DNA of 64,000 bases from assembly GCF_001549985.1 (NCBI RefSeq), contig NZ_LROZ01000005.1, positions 124,967 to 188,966 on the forward strand. Direction: 5' to 3'. Shown one piece after another: positions 36,610 to 46,031 of this stretch. The notes beneath the pieces are model-generated. The model was not told where the DNA came from. It made no database searches and worked only from the letters and a program-made list of their open reading frames with translations. Every line of letters starts with the position of its first letter. The stretch's first letter is position 1. This DNA is from Myroides odoratus (GTDB lineage: Bacteria > Bacteroidota > Bacteroidia > Flavobacteriales > Flavobacteriaceae). Both the position numbers and the translations under genes were made by a program.

Positions 36610-38640
36610 TTAGGCTAACAAGCCCGCTCGTCTTAATAAAGCTTCTGGTGTCGGTTCTTGTCCTCTAAACTTAATATATAGTGTCATCGGATGATCTGTT
36701 CCTCCTTGTGATAGCACATGATCTTTAAATGCTGTAGCTACTTCTTTATTGAAAATTCCCTTTTCTTTAAAATAAGCAAATGCATCTGCATCTAAAACTT
36801 CAGCCCATTTATAACTGTAATAACCCGAAGAATATCCTCCTTGGAAAATATGCGAAAAAGAAGTACTCATTGCATTTTCTGCTACATCTGGATATTGCTG
36901 AGTAGCTTTAAACTGCTCTACTTCAAATGCTTTTAAATTGGTGATTCTAGTTGGATCTTGTCCATGCCATCCCATATCAAGCAAACCAAAACTCAATTGA
37001 CGTACAGTTGCCATTCCTTCTAAGAAAGAAGCACTTTCTTTGATTTTTTCTACAAATTCCATCGGAATCAGTTCTCCTGTTTGATAATGTCTTGCAAACA
37101 AGGCTAAGGTTTCTTTTTCATAGCACCAATTCTCCAAAATCTGACTTGGTAGCTCTACGAAATCCCAATATACATTTGTTCCCGATAAAGACGGATATGT
37201 TGTATTAGCAAGCATGCCGTGTAACGCATGACCAAATTCATGGAATAAGGTTGTAACTTCATTAAACGTCAATAAAGACGGCTTAGTTGCTGTTGGTTTA
37301 GTGAAATTACACACAATTGAAATATGTGGTCTTTCATTCACTCCTTGTTTGATATATTGATTCTTAAATGACGTCATCCAAGCTCCGTTGCGCTTTCCTT
37401 TTCGCGGAAAGAAATCAGTATAAAAAACAGCGATAAAGTCCCCCTCTTCATTAGTAACTTCAAACGTACGCACCTCATCGTGGTATTTTTCAATATCAAA
37501 AACTTCTGTAAAAATGAGGCCATACAGCTTATTTGCTACTTGAAAAGCACCATCTAATACATTTTCTAATTGAAAATACGGTTTTAAGATTTCATCATCT
37601 AAATTAAAGCGTTTTTGTTTTAATTTCTCTGCATAATAGCTCCCATCCCATTTTTCTAAATGATCAAGTCCATCTAGTTCTTTAGCAAAAGCAGTCAACT
37701 CTTCAAATTCTTTATCCGCAGCAGGTTTTGCCTTTATTAATAAGTCTTCTAAAAAGGTATTTACCTTCGTTGGCGATTGTGCCATACGCTCCTCTAACAC
37801 AAAATCAGCATGTGTAGCATATCCTAAAATAGTAGCGCGTTCATGTCTTAATTTTGCGATGGTTAACACATGCGTTTCATTATTAAATTCATTTGCTTTA
37901 AACGCTTTTGCCCCTGCTGCAATCGCCAATTCTTTACGCAACGCTCTATTTTCTGCATACGTCATAAACGGAATATAACTCGGATAGTCCAAAGTAAAAA
38001 TCCATCCTTCTCGATTTTCTTGTTTGGCTAATGCATGTGCTTCCTCAATCGCTCCTTCTGGCAATCCTTTTAAATCAGCTTCTTCCGTGATATGCAACTG
38101 ATAATTGTGTGTTTCTGCTAATACATTCTCTCCAAATTTTAAAGCAGTCGTTGCCAATTCTGCATCAATTGCTCGTACCCTATTCTTTTGCTCTTCTGAC
38201 AGCAGCGCTCCATTGCGTACAAAGTTCTTGTAATTCTTAGTCAACAAGGTTTGTTGTTCCGTAGTCAAATCCAACTGCTTCAATTGCTCATAAACTACTT
38301 TAACACGCAAAAACAATTGCTCGTTTAACAAAATGTCATTCCCTAATTCAGCAAGTAAAGGAGCTACCTCCTGTGCAATTTGCTGCATTTCATCATTAGT
38401 TTCTGCTGAATTTAAATTAAAGAAGATACTAGCTAAAATATCCAACTCCATACCAGAGAATGCCAAAGCTTCTATTGTATTTTCAAATGTTGGAAGTTCC
38501 GGATTCGATGTAATGGCATCAATATCTGCTTTTGACTGTGCAATGGCTTGATCAAATGCAGGTTTATAATCCGTAATTTTTATCTGTGAGAAAGGTGCTG
38601 TACCGTATTTTGTTGTAAATGGTTTACTAAAAATAGTCAT
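36610..38640 (-). CDS. M3-family oligopeptidase / dipeptidyl carboxypeptidase
   Basis: 676 residues with no signal peptide, so cytoplasmic. The thimet-oligopeptidase zinc motif HEFGHALHG lies near residue 468, and the substrate-gripping region GGYSSGYYSYKWAEVLDADAFAYF near 610. Length and sequence fit the Dcp/PrlC (oligopeptidase A) clade, which finishes degradation of short peptides. It is a single-gene transcript on the minus strand after secA's terminator. Confidence 0.95.
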   Translation of the reverse strand: MTIFSKPFTTKYGTAPFSQIKITDYKPAFDQAIAQSKADIDAITSNPELPTFENTIEALAFSGMELDILASIFFNLNSAETNDEMQQIAQEVAPLLAELGNDILLNEQLFLRVKVVYEQLKQLDLTTEQQTLLTKNYKNFVRNGALLSEEQKNRVRAIDAELATTALKFGENVLAETHNYQLHITEEADLKGLPEGAIEEAHALAKQENREGWIFTLDYPSYIPFMTYAENRALRKELAIAAGAKAFKANEFNNETHVLTIAKLRHERATILGYATHADFVLEERMAQSPTKVNTFLEDLLIKAKPAADKEFEELTAFAKELDGLDHLEKWDGSYYAEKLKQKRFNLDDEILKPYFQLENVLDGAFQVANKLYGLIFTEVFDIEKYHDEVRTFEVTNEEGDFIAVFYTDFFPRKGKRNGAWMTSFKNQYIKQGVNERPHISIVCNFTKPTATKPSLLTFNEVTTLFHEFGHALHGMLANTTYPSLSGTNVYWDFVELPSQILENWCYEKETLALFARHYQTGELIPMEFVEKIKESASFLEGMATVRQLSFGLLDMGWHGQDPTRITNLKAFEVEQFKATQQYPDVAENAMSTSFSHIFQGGYSSGYYSYKWAEVLDADAFAYFKEKGIFNKEVATAFKDHVLSQGGTDHPMTLYIKFRGQEPTPEALLRRAGLLA

Positions 38641-38728
38641 CGTAATCTAATTTTTATTTGTTCTATAAATTTACAAATTAATTAAGCACTAGAACATAAG
38701 AAGTCTAGTCTTAACATCCTCTTACCAT

Positions 38729-38761
38729 AAAAAAATAGGGCTCTTATAGTAAGAGCCCTAT
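38729..38761 (-). terminator. Terminator of secA
   Basis: TAGGGCTCTTA pairs with TAAGAGCCCTA around a three-base loop. On the minus strand it is followed by seven T. Confidence 0.9.
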
Positions 38762-38781
38762 GGTATGGAATAAGCTAAAAA

Positions 38782-41700
38782 TTATGCTTGTACTTCTTCT
38801 TGTGTTGGCTGAACTGGTAAGTCCGCTTTCGTCAAGAATGAAGTTATTTCTGCATCCATTTCAGCAATTGTTTTCTTAAACAATTCGAATGCTTCAAACT
38901 TATAGATCAATAAAGGATCTTTTTGTTCGTGAACAGCTAACTGAACAGATTGTTTCAATTCGTCCATTTTTCTAAGGTGTTTCTTCCATGCCTCATCTAA
39001 AATTGACAATACCACATTCTTTTCAAAATCGTCAATTAGACTCATTCCTTGTGTGCTGTATGCTGTTTCTAAGTTTGTCACGACGTTCATTGTTTTCATA
39101 CCATCTGTGAATGGAACAACAATACGCTCGAAATTATTATCTTGATTCTCGTATACGTTTTTAATTACTTTGAATGCTTCAGCAGCACTGCGCTGTCCTT
39201 TTTCACGGTAAGAAGTAAACGCTTTATCGTATAATCGATTGGCTAATGTAACAACATCTTCTTTATTGAATTGATCTTCTGTTACAACATCGTTAATACC
39301 GAAGTTGCGGATCATATCCATATCTAAGTTTTTGAAGTCATTCGCCATTTTGTTTGTTTCGCTAATACGCTCACATAAATCGTACATCATATTGGCGATA
39401 TCCACTTTTAGACGATCTCCAAACAACGCGTGTTTTCTACGTTTGTAAATTACTTCACGTTGTGCATTCATCACGTCATCATATTCTAATAAACGCTTAC
39501 GAATACCAAAGTTGTTCTCTTCTACTTTTTTCTGTGCTCTTTCGATTGATTTGGTCATCATCGAATGTTGAATCACTTCCCCTTCTTCTAATCCCATTCT
39601 ATCCATAATCTTCGCTACACGCTCTGATCCGAATAAACGCATTAAGTTATCTTCTAATGACACATAGAATTGAGAGCTTCCTGGGTCTCCTTGACGACCT
39701 GCACGACCTCTTAACTGACGGTCAACACGTCTTGAATCATGACGCTCTGTACCAATAATCGCTAAACCTCCCTTGTCTTTTACTTCTTGAGAAAGTTTAA
39801 TATCCGTACCACGACCTGCCATGTTGGTTGCAATTGTTACAATACCAGGTTTTCCTGCTTCTTCAACAATTTGAGCCTCTTGTTTGTGTAATTTCGCATT
39901 CAATACGTTGTGTTGAATACCACGCATTTTCAACGATCTACTCAATAACTCAGAAATCTCAACTGAAGTAGTACCAATTAATACAGGACGACCTGCTTGT
40001 GATAATTCTACTACATCATCAATAACTGCTTTATATTTTTCACGTACTGAACGGAAAATTTTATCTTCTTTATCTTTACGAGCAATTCCTCTGTTTGTTG
40101 GAATTTCAACTACGTCTAATTTGTAGATTTGCAAGAACTCTCCTGCTTCTGTAATAGCCGTACCTGTCATACCTCCTAACTTCTTGTACATACGGAAGTA
40201 GTTCTGTAACGTAATCGTTGCAAATGTCTGTGTAGCTGCTTCGATTTTCACGTTTTCTTTCGCCTCGATCGCTTGGTGTAATCCATCTGAATAACGACGT
40301 CCATCCATGATACGACCTGTTTGCTCATCCACGATTAAAATCTTATTGTCGATGACAACATATTCTGTATCTTTTTCAAACACAGTATAAGCTTTCAACA
40401 ATTGATTTAACGTGTGGATACGCTCGCTCTTTACCCCAAAATCTTGGAATAAGCGCTCTTTGGCAATTGCTTCCTCTTCTCTTGATAAATTTTGACTTTC
40501 AATACGAGCTACTTCTGTTCCAATATCTGGTAAAACGAAGAAATGCTCATCTGTATCTTGCGATAAGAATTTGATTCCATTATCTGTCAATTGCACTTGA
40601 TTGTTTTTCTCTTCAATCACGAAGTACAACGCTTCATCCACTTTATGCATTTCTCTATTGTTGTCCTGCATGTAGTGGTTTTCTGTTTTTTGAAGCAATT
40701 GTTTTACCCCTTCTTCACTTAAGAATTTAATTAGGGCTTTATTTTTAGGTAAGCTTCGGTACGCTCTTAATAATAAGAATCCACCTTCTTTTGTATTTCC
40801 TTCGCGGATTAATTTTCTAGCCTCTGCCAAGAAGTTATTCGCTAATTTACGTTGGATTTCAACTAGGTTAGCTACTTTTGGTTTTAGCTCATTGAACTCG
40901 TGACGATCTCCTTGAGGAACTGGTCCTGAGATAATCAACGGTGTTCTAGCGTCATCCACTAATACTGAATCGACCTCATCGACAATAGCATAGTTGTGTA
41001 CGCGTTGCACTAATTCTTCTGGCGTATGTGCCATATTATCTCTCAAGTAGTCGAAACCAAATTCATTATTTGTTCCGTACGTGATATCTGCAGCATAAGC
41101 AGCTCTTCTACCTGGAGAGTTTGGTTGGTGGTTATCGATACAGTCTACGGTCATTCCGTGGAACTCAAATAAAGGCGCTTTCCACTGACTATCCCTTTTA
41201 GCAAGGTAGTCATTCACTGTAACTAAGTGTACTCCGTTTCCAGTTAAGGCATTTAAGTATAAAGGCAAGGTTGCTACTAATGTTTTACCTTCCCCTGTTT
41301 GCATCTCTGCGATTTTTCCTTGGTGCAATACAATACCCCCGATTAACTGAACATCGTAGTGAATCATATCCCAGGTCACTTCCTTACCTGCAGCAGACCA
41401 TTTATTTGCCCAACTTGCTTTTCCGTCAGCAATCGTTACATACGGTTTGTTTTGTGCAAACTCCATGTCTTTTTCTGAAGCTGATACCACCACTGTTTCG
41501 TTTTCTTTGAAACGCTTTGCTGTCTCTTTCACTACTGCAAAAGCCTCTGGTAAGATGTCCATCAATACTTTTTCAGTATTGTCGTACGCTTCTTTTTCTA
41601 AGCTATCAATACTTGCGTAGATTGCTTCTCTTTTATCGATATCTTGAGTCTTCTCGATTTCTTCTTTGTACGAAGCAATCTTAGCATCTTGACCGGCTCT

Positions 41701-41877
41701 AGATTGTTGAATTTTCTCTTTAAAATAGATAGTCTTTGCTCTTAATTCGTCATTTGACAAACCAGATAAAGACGATTCATACGTTTTAATTTTTTCAATT
41801 AGAGGTTTTATTTCTTTGATATCTCGTTCAGATTTATCGCCGACAAAAACCTTTAATATGGTATTTATAAGACTCAT
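38782..41877 (-). CDS. secA: Preprotein translocase ATPase SecA
   Basis: 1,031 residues, longer than the 840-900 of many bacteria; Bacteroidota SecA proteins carry insertions and this one fits. Walker A MQTGEGKTLVA lies near residue 188, the DEVD box (IVDEVDSVLVDDARTPLIISGP) near 300, and helicase motif VTIATNMAGRGTDIKL near 690. The C-terminus ends QPTQEEVQA and lacks the CxCxnCH zinc/SecB tail. It drives export of unfolded preproteins through SecYEG. It is single-copy and essential in most bacteria, so it also anchors this stretch as chromosomal. Confidence 0.97.
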   Translation of the reverse strand: MSLINTILKVFVGDKSERDIKEIKPLIEKIKTYESSLSGLSNDELRAKTIYFKEKIQQSRAGQDAKIASYKEEIEKTQDIDKREAIYASIDSLEKEAYDNTEKVLMDILPEAFAVVKETAKRFKENETVVVSASEKDMEFAQNKPYVTIADGKASWANKWSAAGKEVTWDMIHYDVQLIGGIVLHQGKIAEMQTGEGKTLVATLPLYLNALTGNGVHLVTVNDYLAKRDSQWKAPLFEFHGMTVDCIDNHQPNSPGRRAAYAADITYGTNNEFGFDYLRDNMAHTPEELVQRVHNYAIVDEVDSVLVDDARTPLIISGPVPQGDRHEFNELKPKVANLVEIQRKLANNFLAEARKLIREGNTKEGGFLLLRAYRSLPKNKALIKFLSEEGVKQLLQKTENHYMQDNNREMHKVDEALYFVIEEKNNQVQLTDNGIKFLSQDTDEHFFVLPDIGTEVARIESQNLSREEEAIAKERLFQDFGVKSERIHTLNQLLKAYTVFEKDTEYVVIDNKILIVDEQTGRIMDGRRYSDGLHQAIEAKENVKIEAATQTFATITLQNYFRMYKKLGGMTGTAITEAGEFLQIYKLDVVEIPTNRGIARKDKEDKIFRSVREKYKAVIDDVVELSQAGRPVLIGTTSVEISELLSRSLKMRGIQHNVLNAKLHKQEAQIVEEAGKPGIVTIATNMAGRGTDIKLSQEVKDKGGLAIIGTERHDSRRVDRQLRGRAGRQGDPGSSQFYVSLEDNLMRLFGSERVAKIMDRMGLEEGEVIQHSMMTKSIERAQKKVEENNFGIRKRLLEYDDVMNAQREVIYKRRKHALFGDRLKVDIANMMYDLCERISETNKMANDFKNLDMDMIRNFGINDVVTEDQFNKEDVVTLANRLYDKAFTSYREKGQRSAAEAFKVIKNVYENQDNNFERIVVPFTDGMKTMNVVTNLETAYSTQGMSLIDDFEKNVVLSILDEAWKKHLRKMDELKQSVQLAVHEQKDPLLIYKFEAFELFKKTIAEMDAEITSFLTKADLPVQPTQEEVQA

Positions 41878-41919
41878 AGGTTTATATATTTTTACTCTTT
41901 TTTACTTGCTAAAATAAAC

Positions 41920-41947
41920 AAAAAAAAGCCTTGAAGAAGGCTTTTTT
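41920..41947 (-). terminator. Terminator of the DUF2795 gene
   Basis: GCCTT pairs with AAGGC around GAAG, flanked by long A and T runs. On the minus strand it ends in eight T. Confidence 0.8.
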
Positions 41948-41952
41948 CTATA

Positions 41953-42174
41953 TTAATACTCATCCTCGTTCCAAAGATAATCTTCGTCCGTAGGATAGTC
42001 TGGCCAAATTTCTTCCATAGATTCATAGATTTCTCCTTCATCTTCGATGGATTGTAAGTTTTCTACTACTTCAAGGGGTGCACCTGTTCTAATAGCGTAA
42101 TCTATCAACTCATCTTTAGTCGCAGGCCATGGAGCATCACTTAAATAAGATGCCAATTCTAATGTCCAATACAT
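41953..42174 (-). CDS. DUF2795 family small acidic protein
   Basis: 73 residues, very acidic at the C-terminus. The core LELASYLSDAPWPATKDELIDYAIRTGAPLEVVENLQSIEDEGEIYES is typical of DUF2795 proteins, which are found next to secA in many flavobacteria. Function is unknown. Confidence 0.88.
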   Translation of the reverse strand: MYWTLELASYLSDAPWPATKDELIDYAIRTGAPLEVVENLQSIEDEGEIYESMEEIWPDYPTDEDYLWNEDEY

Positions 42175-42306
42175 CTCTTAACCTTTTTAAAATTTTATTG
42201 CAAAAATAAATTTTATTATGAAATAAGCAAGCTTTTTTCATAGTATTTCACTAACATTAAAGAACGTCTTGCTTAATCACAACAAAAAACGGCTGATTTT
42301 AGTGGG

Positions 42307-42882
42307 TTATTTCAACTTTTCAGGTATCCATTTAACCTCATCCGCTTGTAAATCAAAAGTCAACTTTCGTGCCAATACAAATAGATAGTCAGAAAGTCGG
42401 TTTAAGTACATCAAAACTTCGGGTTCTACGGGTTCTTCTTGATCTAATTGTACTGACAAACGCTCGGATCTACGACAAACACAACGTGCAATATGACAGA
42501 ATGACACCGTCGTATGTCCGCCAGGCAGGATAAAATGTGTCATCGGAGCTAAATTTTCTTCCATCCGATCAATTTCATTTTCCAAAAAAACAAGCGTGTC
42601 TGGGGTGATTTTAGGAATATTCAGTCGCTCTTTGCCATTTTTCAACACTGCTTTTTGTGGATCTGTAGCTAAAATAGCACCTACTGTAAACAAATGATGT
42701 TGAATAGCAAGTAAAGTTTGTTTTTCCAATGCTGGAATTTCCTGATCTCGAATCAATCCGATATAGGAATTTAATTCATCAACCGTTCCATAAGCTTCTA
42801 TTCGCACATGATTTTTAGGTACACGTGTACCGCCAAATAAAGCTGTAGTACCTCGATCTCCTGTTTTAGTATATATTTTCAT
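42307..42882 (-). CDS. ATP:cob(I)alamin adenosyltransferase (PduO type)
   Basis: 191 residues. The N-terminal KIYTKTGDRGTTALFGG and YGTVDELNSYIGL are the ATP-binding signatures of PduO/MMAB. The C-terminal CHIARCVCRRSERLSVQL and VLMYLNRLSDYLFVLARKL complete the active site. It transfers adenosine to cob(I)alamin to make the coenzyme for mutases or ribonucleotide reductases. No B12 biosynthesis genes are nearby, consistent with salvage. Confidence 0.95.
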   Translation of the reverse strand: MKIYTKTGDRGTTALFGGTRVPKNHVRIEAYGTVDELNSYIGLIRDQEIPALEKQTLLAIQHHLFTVGAILATDPQKAVLKNGKERLNIPKITPDTLVFLENEIDRMEENLAPMTHFILPGGHTTVSFCHIARCVCRRSERLSVQLDQEEPVEPEVLMYLNRLSDYLFVLARKLTFDLQADEVKWIPEKLK

Positions 42883-42955
42883 CGTTGCCTGTATAATCCG
42901 TCTTGTTTTGATGAAGCAAAATACAATACTTTAGGCAGAATGCAATCGTTTCTTT

Positions 42956-43648
42956 TTATTTTATTCGTTCGTCACTTTCAATTACTCCATCGCGCAGGCG
43001 AATAATACGATGAGCATGTTCCGCAATATCTTCTTCATGGGTAACGAGGATAACGGTATTGCCTTTGCGGTGAATTTCATCAAACAACCCCATGATTTCA
43101 ATAGAGGTTTTAGTATCTAGATTTCCTGTAGGTTCATCCGCTAAGATAATTGAGGGGTTATTGACTAAAGCACGTGCAACTGCCACGCGCTGTCTTTGCC
43201 CACCTGACAATTGATTAGGATGGTGATCCATGCGATCTCCTAATCCCACCATATGCAATACATCAGAAGCTCTTTGGTTGCGTTCCTCTTTTGATCGTCC
43301 TGCATAAATCATAGGCAAAGCTACGTTGTCCAAAGCCGTAGTACGTGGCATCAAATTAAAAGTTTGAAAGACGAAACCAATGTCTTTGTTGCGAATTTCT
43401 GCCAATTGATCGTCATCCAATCGACTGACATCCTTGCCATTTAAGCTGTAATACCCTGAAGTCGGTGTATCTAAGCAACCTAAAATATTCATTAATGTTG
43501 ATTTACCCGATCCAGAAGGTCCCATCAGCGCGACGTAATCTCCTCTTTCAATTTGCAAATCCACGCCTTTTAAAACCTTTACCGTTTCGGATCCCATTTT
43601 AAAATCGCGTTTAATTGCTTTGATATCAATAATTAATTCTCTAGACAT
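42956..43648 (-). CDS. LolD/MacB-like ABC transporter ATPase
   Basis: 230 residues from the ATG at 43648; the longer frame from 43720 overlaps the neighbouring gene. It has Walker [11 protein letters not shown]-loop [17 protein letters not shown], signature [15 protein letters not shown], Walker [13 protein letters not shown] and [20 protein letters not shown]. Length and wording match the MacB/LolD/FtsE-like family with FtsX-type permeases. No permease gene is adjacent. The substrate could be lipoproteins or antimicrobial peptides. Confidence 0.92.
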   Translation of the reverse strand: MSRELIIDIKAIKRDFKMGSETVKVLKGVDLQIERGDYVALMGPSGSGKSTLMNILGCLDTPTSGYYSLNGKDVSRLDDDQLAEIRNKDIGFVFQTFNLMPRTTALDNVALPMIYAGRSKEERNQRASDVLHMVGLGDRMDHHPNQLSGGQRQRVAVARALVNNPSIILADEPTGNLDTKTSIEIMGLFDEIHRKGNTVILVTHEEDIAEHAHRIIRLRDGVIESDERIK

Positions 43649-43694
43649 AATCCTCGTATTTTCTTTCTTATAAGTGTCCCAATCCGTCCATTTG

Positions 43695-44234
43695 TTACAC
43701 GCGAAGCAAGCGGAATACACGATCTGGTTGCAAACGCAGTTTAAAATGCTGCTTTAGCTGCTCTTTTCGCTTAAAAGCAACGCCAAAATAATAGAAATCT
43801 AAAGTTACAACCATTTCATTAGATGCTACCACGTCTTGCCAATATTTTTCAATCGATTCAGCCTTGCTTCTGCGATCAATTATCCAAAGCGAATCATTGT
43901 GCATGGTTTGCGCCACTTCTTCTACAGTGGGCCATGAAATCGCTTCCTTTCCTTGAAAGAGCATACAATCGTAAAGGTTGATGGGATTGGCATGATAGGA
44001 TTCAACCAAAATAGCTGTTTTCAGTTCCTTTGGGCATTCACCATCCAACGTAGTCAATTGTTGTGGCATAAAGTAGGTCAACAACCGATCGATGAACTGA
44101 TTTTTTCTTGATACTCCCTTCCAACGGGTATCCGCAGGGTAAAGTCCACGGGTTAATAAATTAAACACAAAAGGCGAATGAATGCCATGTTCATTATAAG
44201 CAGAAAACCAGAATTGAAGGTAATCGAAAATCAT
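43695..44234 (-). CDS. Shortened relative of flavobacterial SAM methyltransferases
   Basis: 179 residues. The N-terminal [23 protein letters not shown] and C-terminal [27 protein letters not shown]...[23 protein letters not shown] match a flavobacterial class I methyltransferase family of about 235 residues. The glycine-rich SAM-binding region expected in the middle is absent or shrunken. It may therefore be inactive. It is the last chromosomal gene before the phage boundary. Confidence 0.65.
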   Translation of the reverse strand: MIFDYLQFWFSAYNEHGIHSPFVFNLLTRGLYPADTRWKGVSRKNQFIDRLLTYFMPQQLTTLDGECPKELKTAILVESYHANPINLYDCMLFQGKEAISWPTVEEVAQTMHNDSLWIIDRRSKAESIEKYWQDVVASNEMVVTLDFYYFGVAFKRKEQLKQHFKLRLQPDRVFRLLRV

Positions 44235-44426
44235 GTGTACTCTTGTTGTTATTTCGTAAACAAAAATACAAGAATTAAAGTGTTTCTATAGAAAAGCAGC
44301 TTGACTTTTATGATTAGGCGTCAAAGTTAAGGGCTAGATAAAAAGAACATCTTTTTTTAGATTCACTGCGAGCCGTTTGCTGTCCACCATAAACGATGAG
44401 ATATCCGTTAACTGAATGGTATAAAA

Positions 44427-44452
44427 AAACCCTACACAAATGTGTAGGGTTT
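44427..44452 (-). terminator. Terminator of the interrupted tRNA locus
   Basis: AAACCCTACACA pairs with TGTGTAGGGTTT around two bases. On the minus strand it is followed by seven T. It lies 9 bp beyond the tRNA 3' fragment, exactly where a tRNA terminator belongs. Confidence 0.8.
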
Positions 44453-44460
44453 TCATTTTT

Positions 44461-44477
44461 GTGACGATGACAGGATT
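44461..44477 (-). other. Phage attachment site: 17-bp tRNA 3'-end fragment (att)
   Basis: On the minus strand it reads AATCCTGTCATCGTCAC: the end of a T-loop, a T-stem half CCTGT, and an acceptor half plus discriminator. The 5' part of a tRNA does not follow; the sequence changes to AT-rich phage DNA. This is the pattern left when a phage integrates in a tRNA gene and carries the rebuilt tRNA at its other end. The 389-bp gap 44235-44623 otherwise holds only the terminator and the repeat at 44536. Confidence 0.6.
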
Positions 44478-44535
44478 ACTTTTAATTTAATTAATCAAGT
44501 CATAACCAATATATTACAAGTAAAAAAGCTTCACT

Positions 44536-44555
44536 TTGCACGACTGTTGCACAAC
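44536..44555 (+). repeat. 20-bp repeat TGCACGAC...TTGCACAAC, copy 1
   Basis: TTGCACGACTGTTGCACAAC; an inverted copy matching 17 of 20 bases is at 48520-48539. It lies just inside the att site. Confidence 0.6.
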
Positions 44556-44623
44556 AAAGATAAAGCTTATTTTATGGTGTTTTACGTTGATTAACTATAA
44601 TAAACAAAGTACAATTCATTTAT

Positions 44624-44836
44624 TTACTTGTTTTGCAAAATTAAATTCATCTGCAAAGCTTCCAAAAACAACTCCAAAGTATCTAAGGAAAAAGCTCTTT
44701 TCCCATTTTCATAGTTTGATATTTGAGCTCTCTTGGCAGGATCTCCCCAAACAAGTATCGCAAGTTCCTCCATAGTGAGGCCAAGTTCAATCCTACGAGC
44801 TTTTAATTTTTGAGCTATTTCTTCTTTTAACGACAT
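44624..44836 (-). CDS. Phage XRE-family helix-turn-helix regulator
   Basis: 70 residues from the ATG at 44836; upstream extension is not coding-like. Almost the whole protein is a helix-turn-helix (ARRIELGLTMEELAILVWGDPAKRAQISNYENGKRAFSLDTLELFLEAL). It is the gene nearest the attachment site, a position where lysogeny regulators are often found. A leader motif AACCCTATTAAAAA precedes it. Confidence 0.85.
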   Translation of the reverse strand: MSLKEEIAQKLKARRIELGLTMEELAILVWGDPAKRAQISNYENGKRAFSLDTLELFLEALQMNLILQNK

Positions 44837-44897
44837 AATTTCTATAATTTTGTAGTTGCAAATTTTTAATAGGGTTAAAAAAATGCAGACATATTTT

Positions 44898-44924
44898 CCC
44901 GTTGGTGTGTGGTAACCCAACGGG
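44898..44924. promoter_or_regulatory. Leader hairpin H1 with GTGGTAA loop
   Basis: CCCGTTGG and CCAACGGG enclose an 11-base loop that contains GTGGTAA on the plus strand. On the plus strand ATTTTTTT follows, so it may also stop rightward transcripts. It belongs to a family of hairpins upstream of the leftward early genes. Confidence 0.55.
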
Positions 44925-44950
44925 ATTTTTTTATTGAGTAAATCTAAAGA

Positions 44951-45244
44951 TTATATTTTAATACCAAGTAAATCTTTTTCTTCTGTTGTTTTGGTAAACC
45001 AAATAGGCTGCATTAAAATATTGTTAATACCTATCCCGATTAAGTCTTCTCTTTCTTTGATTGTATCCGTGTTTAGTTTGATTTGAGGATAAGTTCCTGT
45101 GTATATTGTAGAAGGCATTTTGAAAGCTTCCATTTCACATATAGTGGGTAAATCTCCTAACATTTCGTTTGGAATAACAGCGACTAAAACACTGTGTGTT
45201 TCAGTCGTTTTTTGAACAATCGTTTTAAAATATGTAGTTTTCAT
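44951..45244 (-). CDS. Phage early protein, unknown function
   Basis: 97 residues, no signal peptide or membrane segment, mixed beta/alpha pattern. It is not recognised. It lies 2 bp downstream of the next leftward gene, in the early block. Confidence 0.65.
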   Translation of the reverse strand: MKTTYFKTIVQKTTETHSVLVAVIPNEMLGDLPTICEMEAFKMPSTIYTGTYPQIKLNTDTIKEREDLIGIGINNILMQPIWFTKTTEEKDLLGIKI

Positions 45245-45246
45245 AA

Positions 45247-45990
45247 TTAATCAGATATATAATCAATTTTTATGTTATTAATATTTTGGTTTAAATAGTG
45301 TGCTTCGTTGTCTGTCATTCTCCCTTTTATATTATACGGTACATCCCTAACATATATTGGTGTGAGCATATTTTTTATAAATTGCTCCATTGTTTTTAAA
45401 GCATGTCTTTTTTTTGAATTCATGTATTCAACATTTAAATCAAAGTCTTTAGAATTAACACCTATAACCTTGTTGTTAAATTCGTCTATTTTTCTAAAAA
45501 ATTCGGAACCATATATTTCATGAAAGTCTTCTACAGTTATATTGTCAGGAATCTTTTTTTCTTCCTGAAATTCATTGAGTAATTGTTGTAATTTATCCTT
45601 TTCATATTTTGTCCTATCTTCAGAATCTTTCATAGTATCTAACAACAATTCTCTTTTTTTATTTGCCTCTCGATTGTATTTAATCCAATAAGTAGGAAAA
45701 GTTGAATGCCTATAATGTTTTTTATCTCCAAAAATCATGAAGATTACCCAACTTGAATTCATTTCAACAGTTATCGTATAATGTTTTACACTAAAACTCC
45801 ATACACCAGCTTGTTTATATTCGTCCCATACTTTAGGCATACCAAATCTTTTTGATAGATAAAAAAATGTTTCAAAAAATATATTTTCTGTATACCAACT
45901 ATATTCTTGTGGTGTTTTATATCCTAATGTTTTGGCAATAGTATTTCTAATTGATTTGCTGTCTTGAAATATATTTACTTTTCTATTCAT
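45247..45990 (-). CDS. Phage early protein, unknown function
   Basis: 247 residues, aromatic-rich in the first half (YSWYTENIFFETFFYLSKRFG) and highly charged and helical in the second (about 105-160), suggesting a coiled coil. It is not recognised as any family. The leader reads CTCTATTTATTATG, close to the repeated leader motif. It is cotranscribed with the 97-residue gene. Confidence 0.65.
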   Translation of the reverse strand: MNRKVNIFQDSKSIRNTIAKTLGYKTPQEYSWYTENIFFETFFYLSKRFGMPKVWDEYKQAGVWSFSVKHYTITVEMNSSWVIFMIFGDKKHYRHSTFPTYWIKYNREANKKRELLLDTMKDSEDRTKYEKDKLQQLLNEFQEEKKIPDNITVEDFHEIYGSEFFRKIDEFNNKVIGVNSKDFDLNVEYMNSKKRHALKTMEQFIKNMLTPIYVRDVPYNIKGRMTDNEAHYLNQNINNIKIDYISD

Positions 45991-46031
45991 AATAAATAGA
46001 GCAGTTTAACGACGTGCCCCAGGTCTTAATG

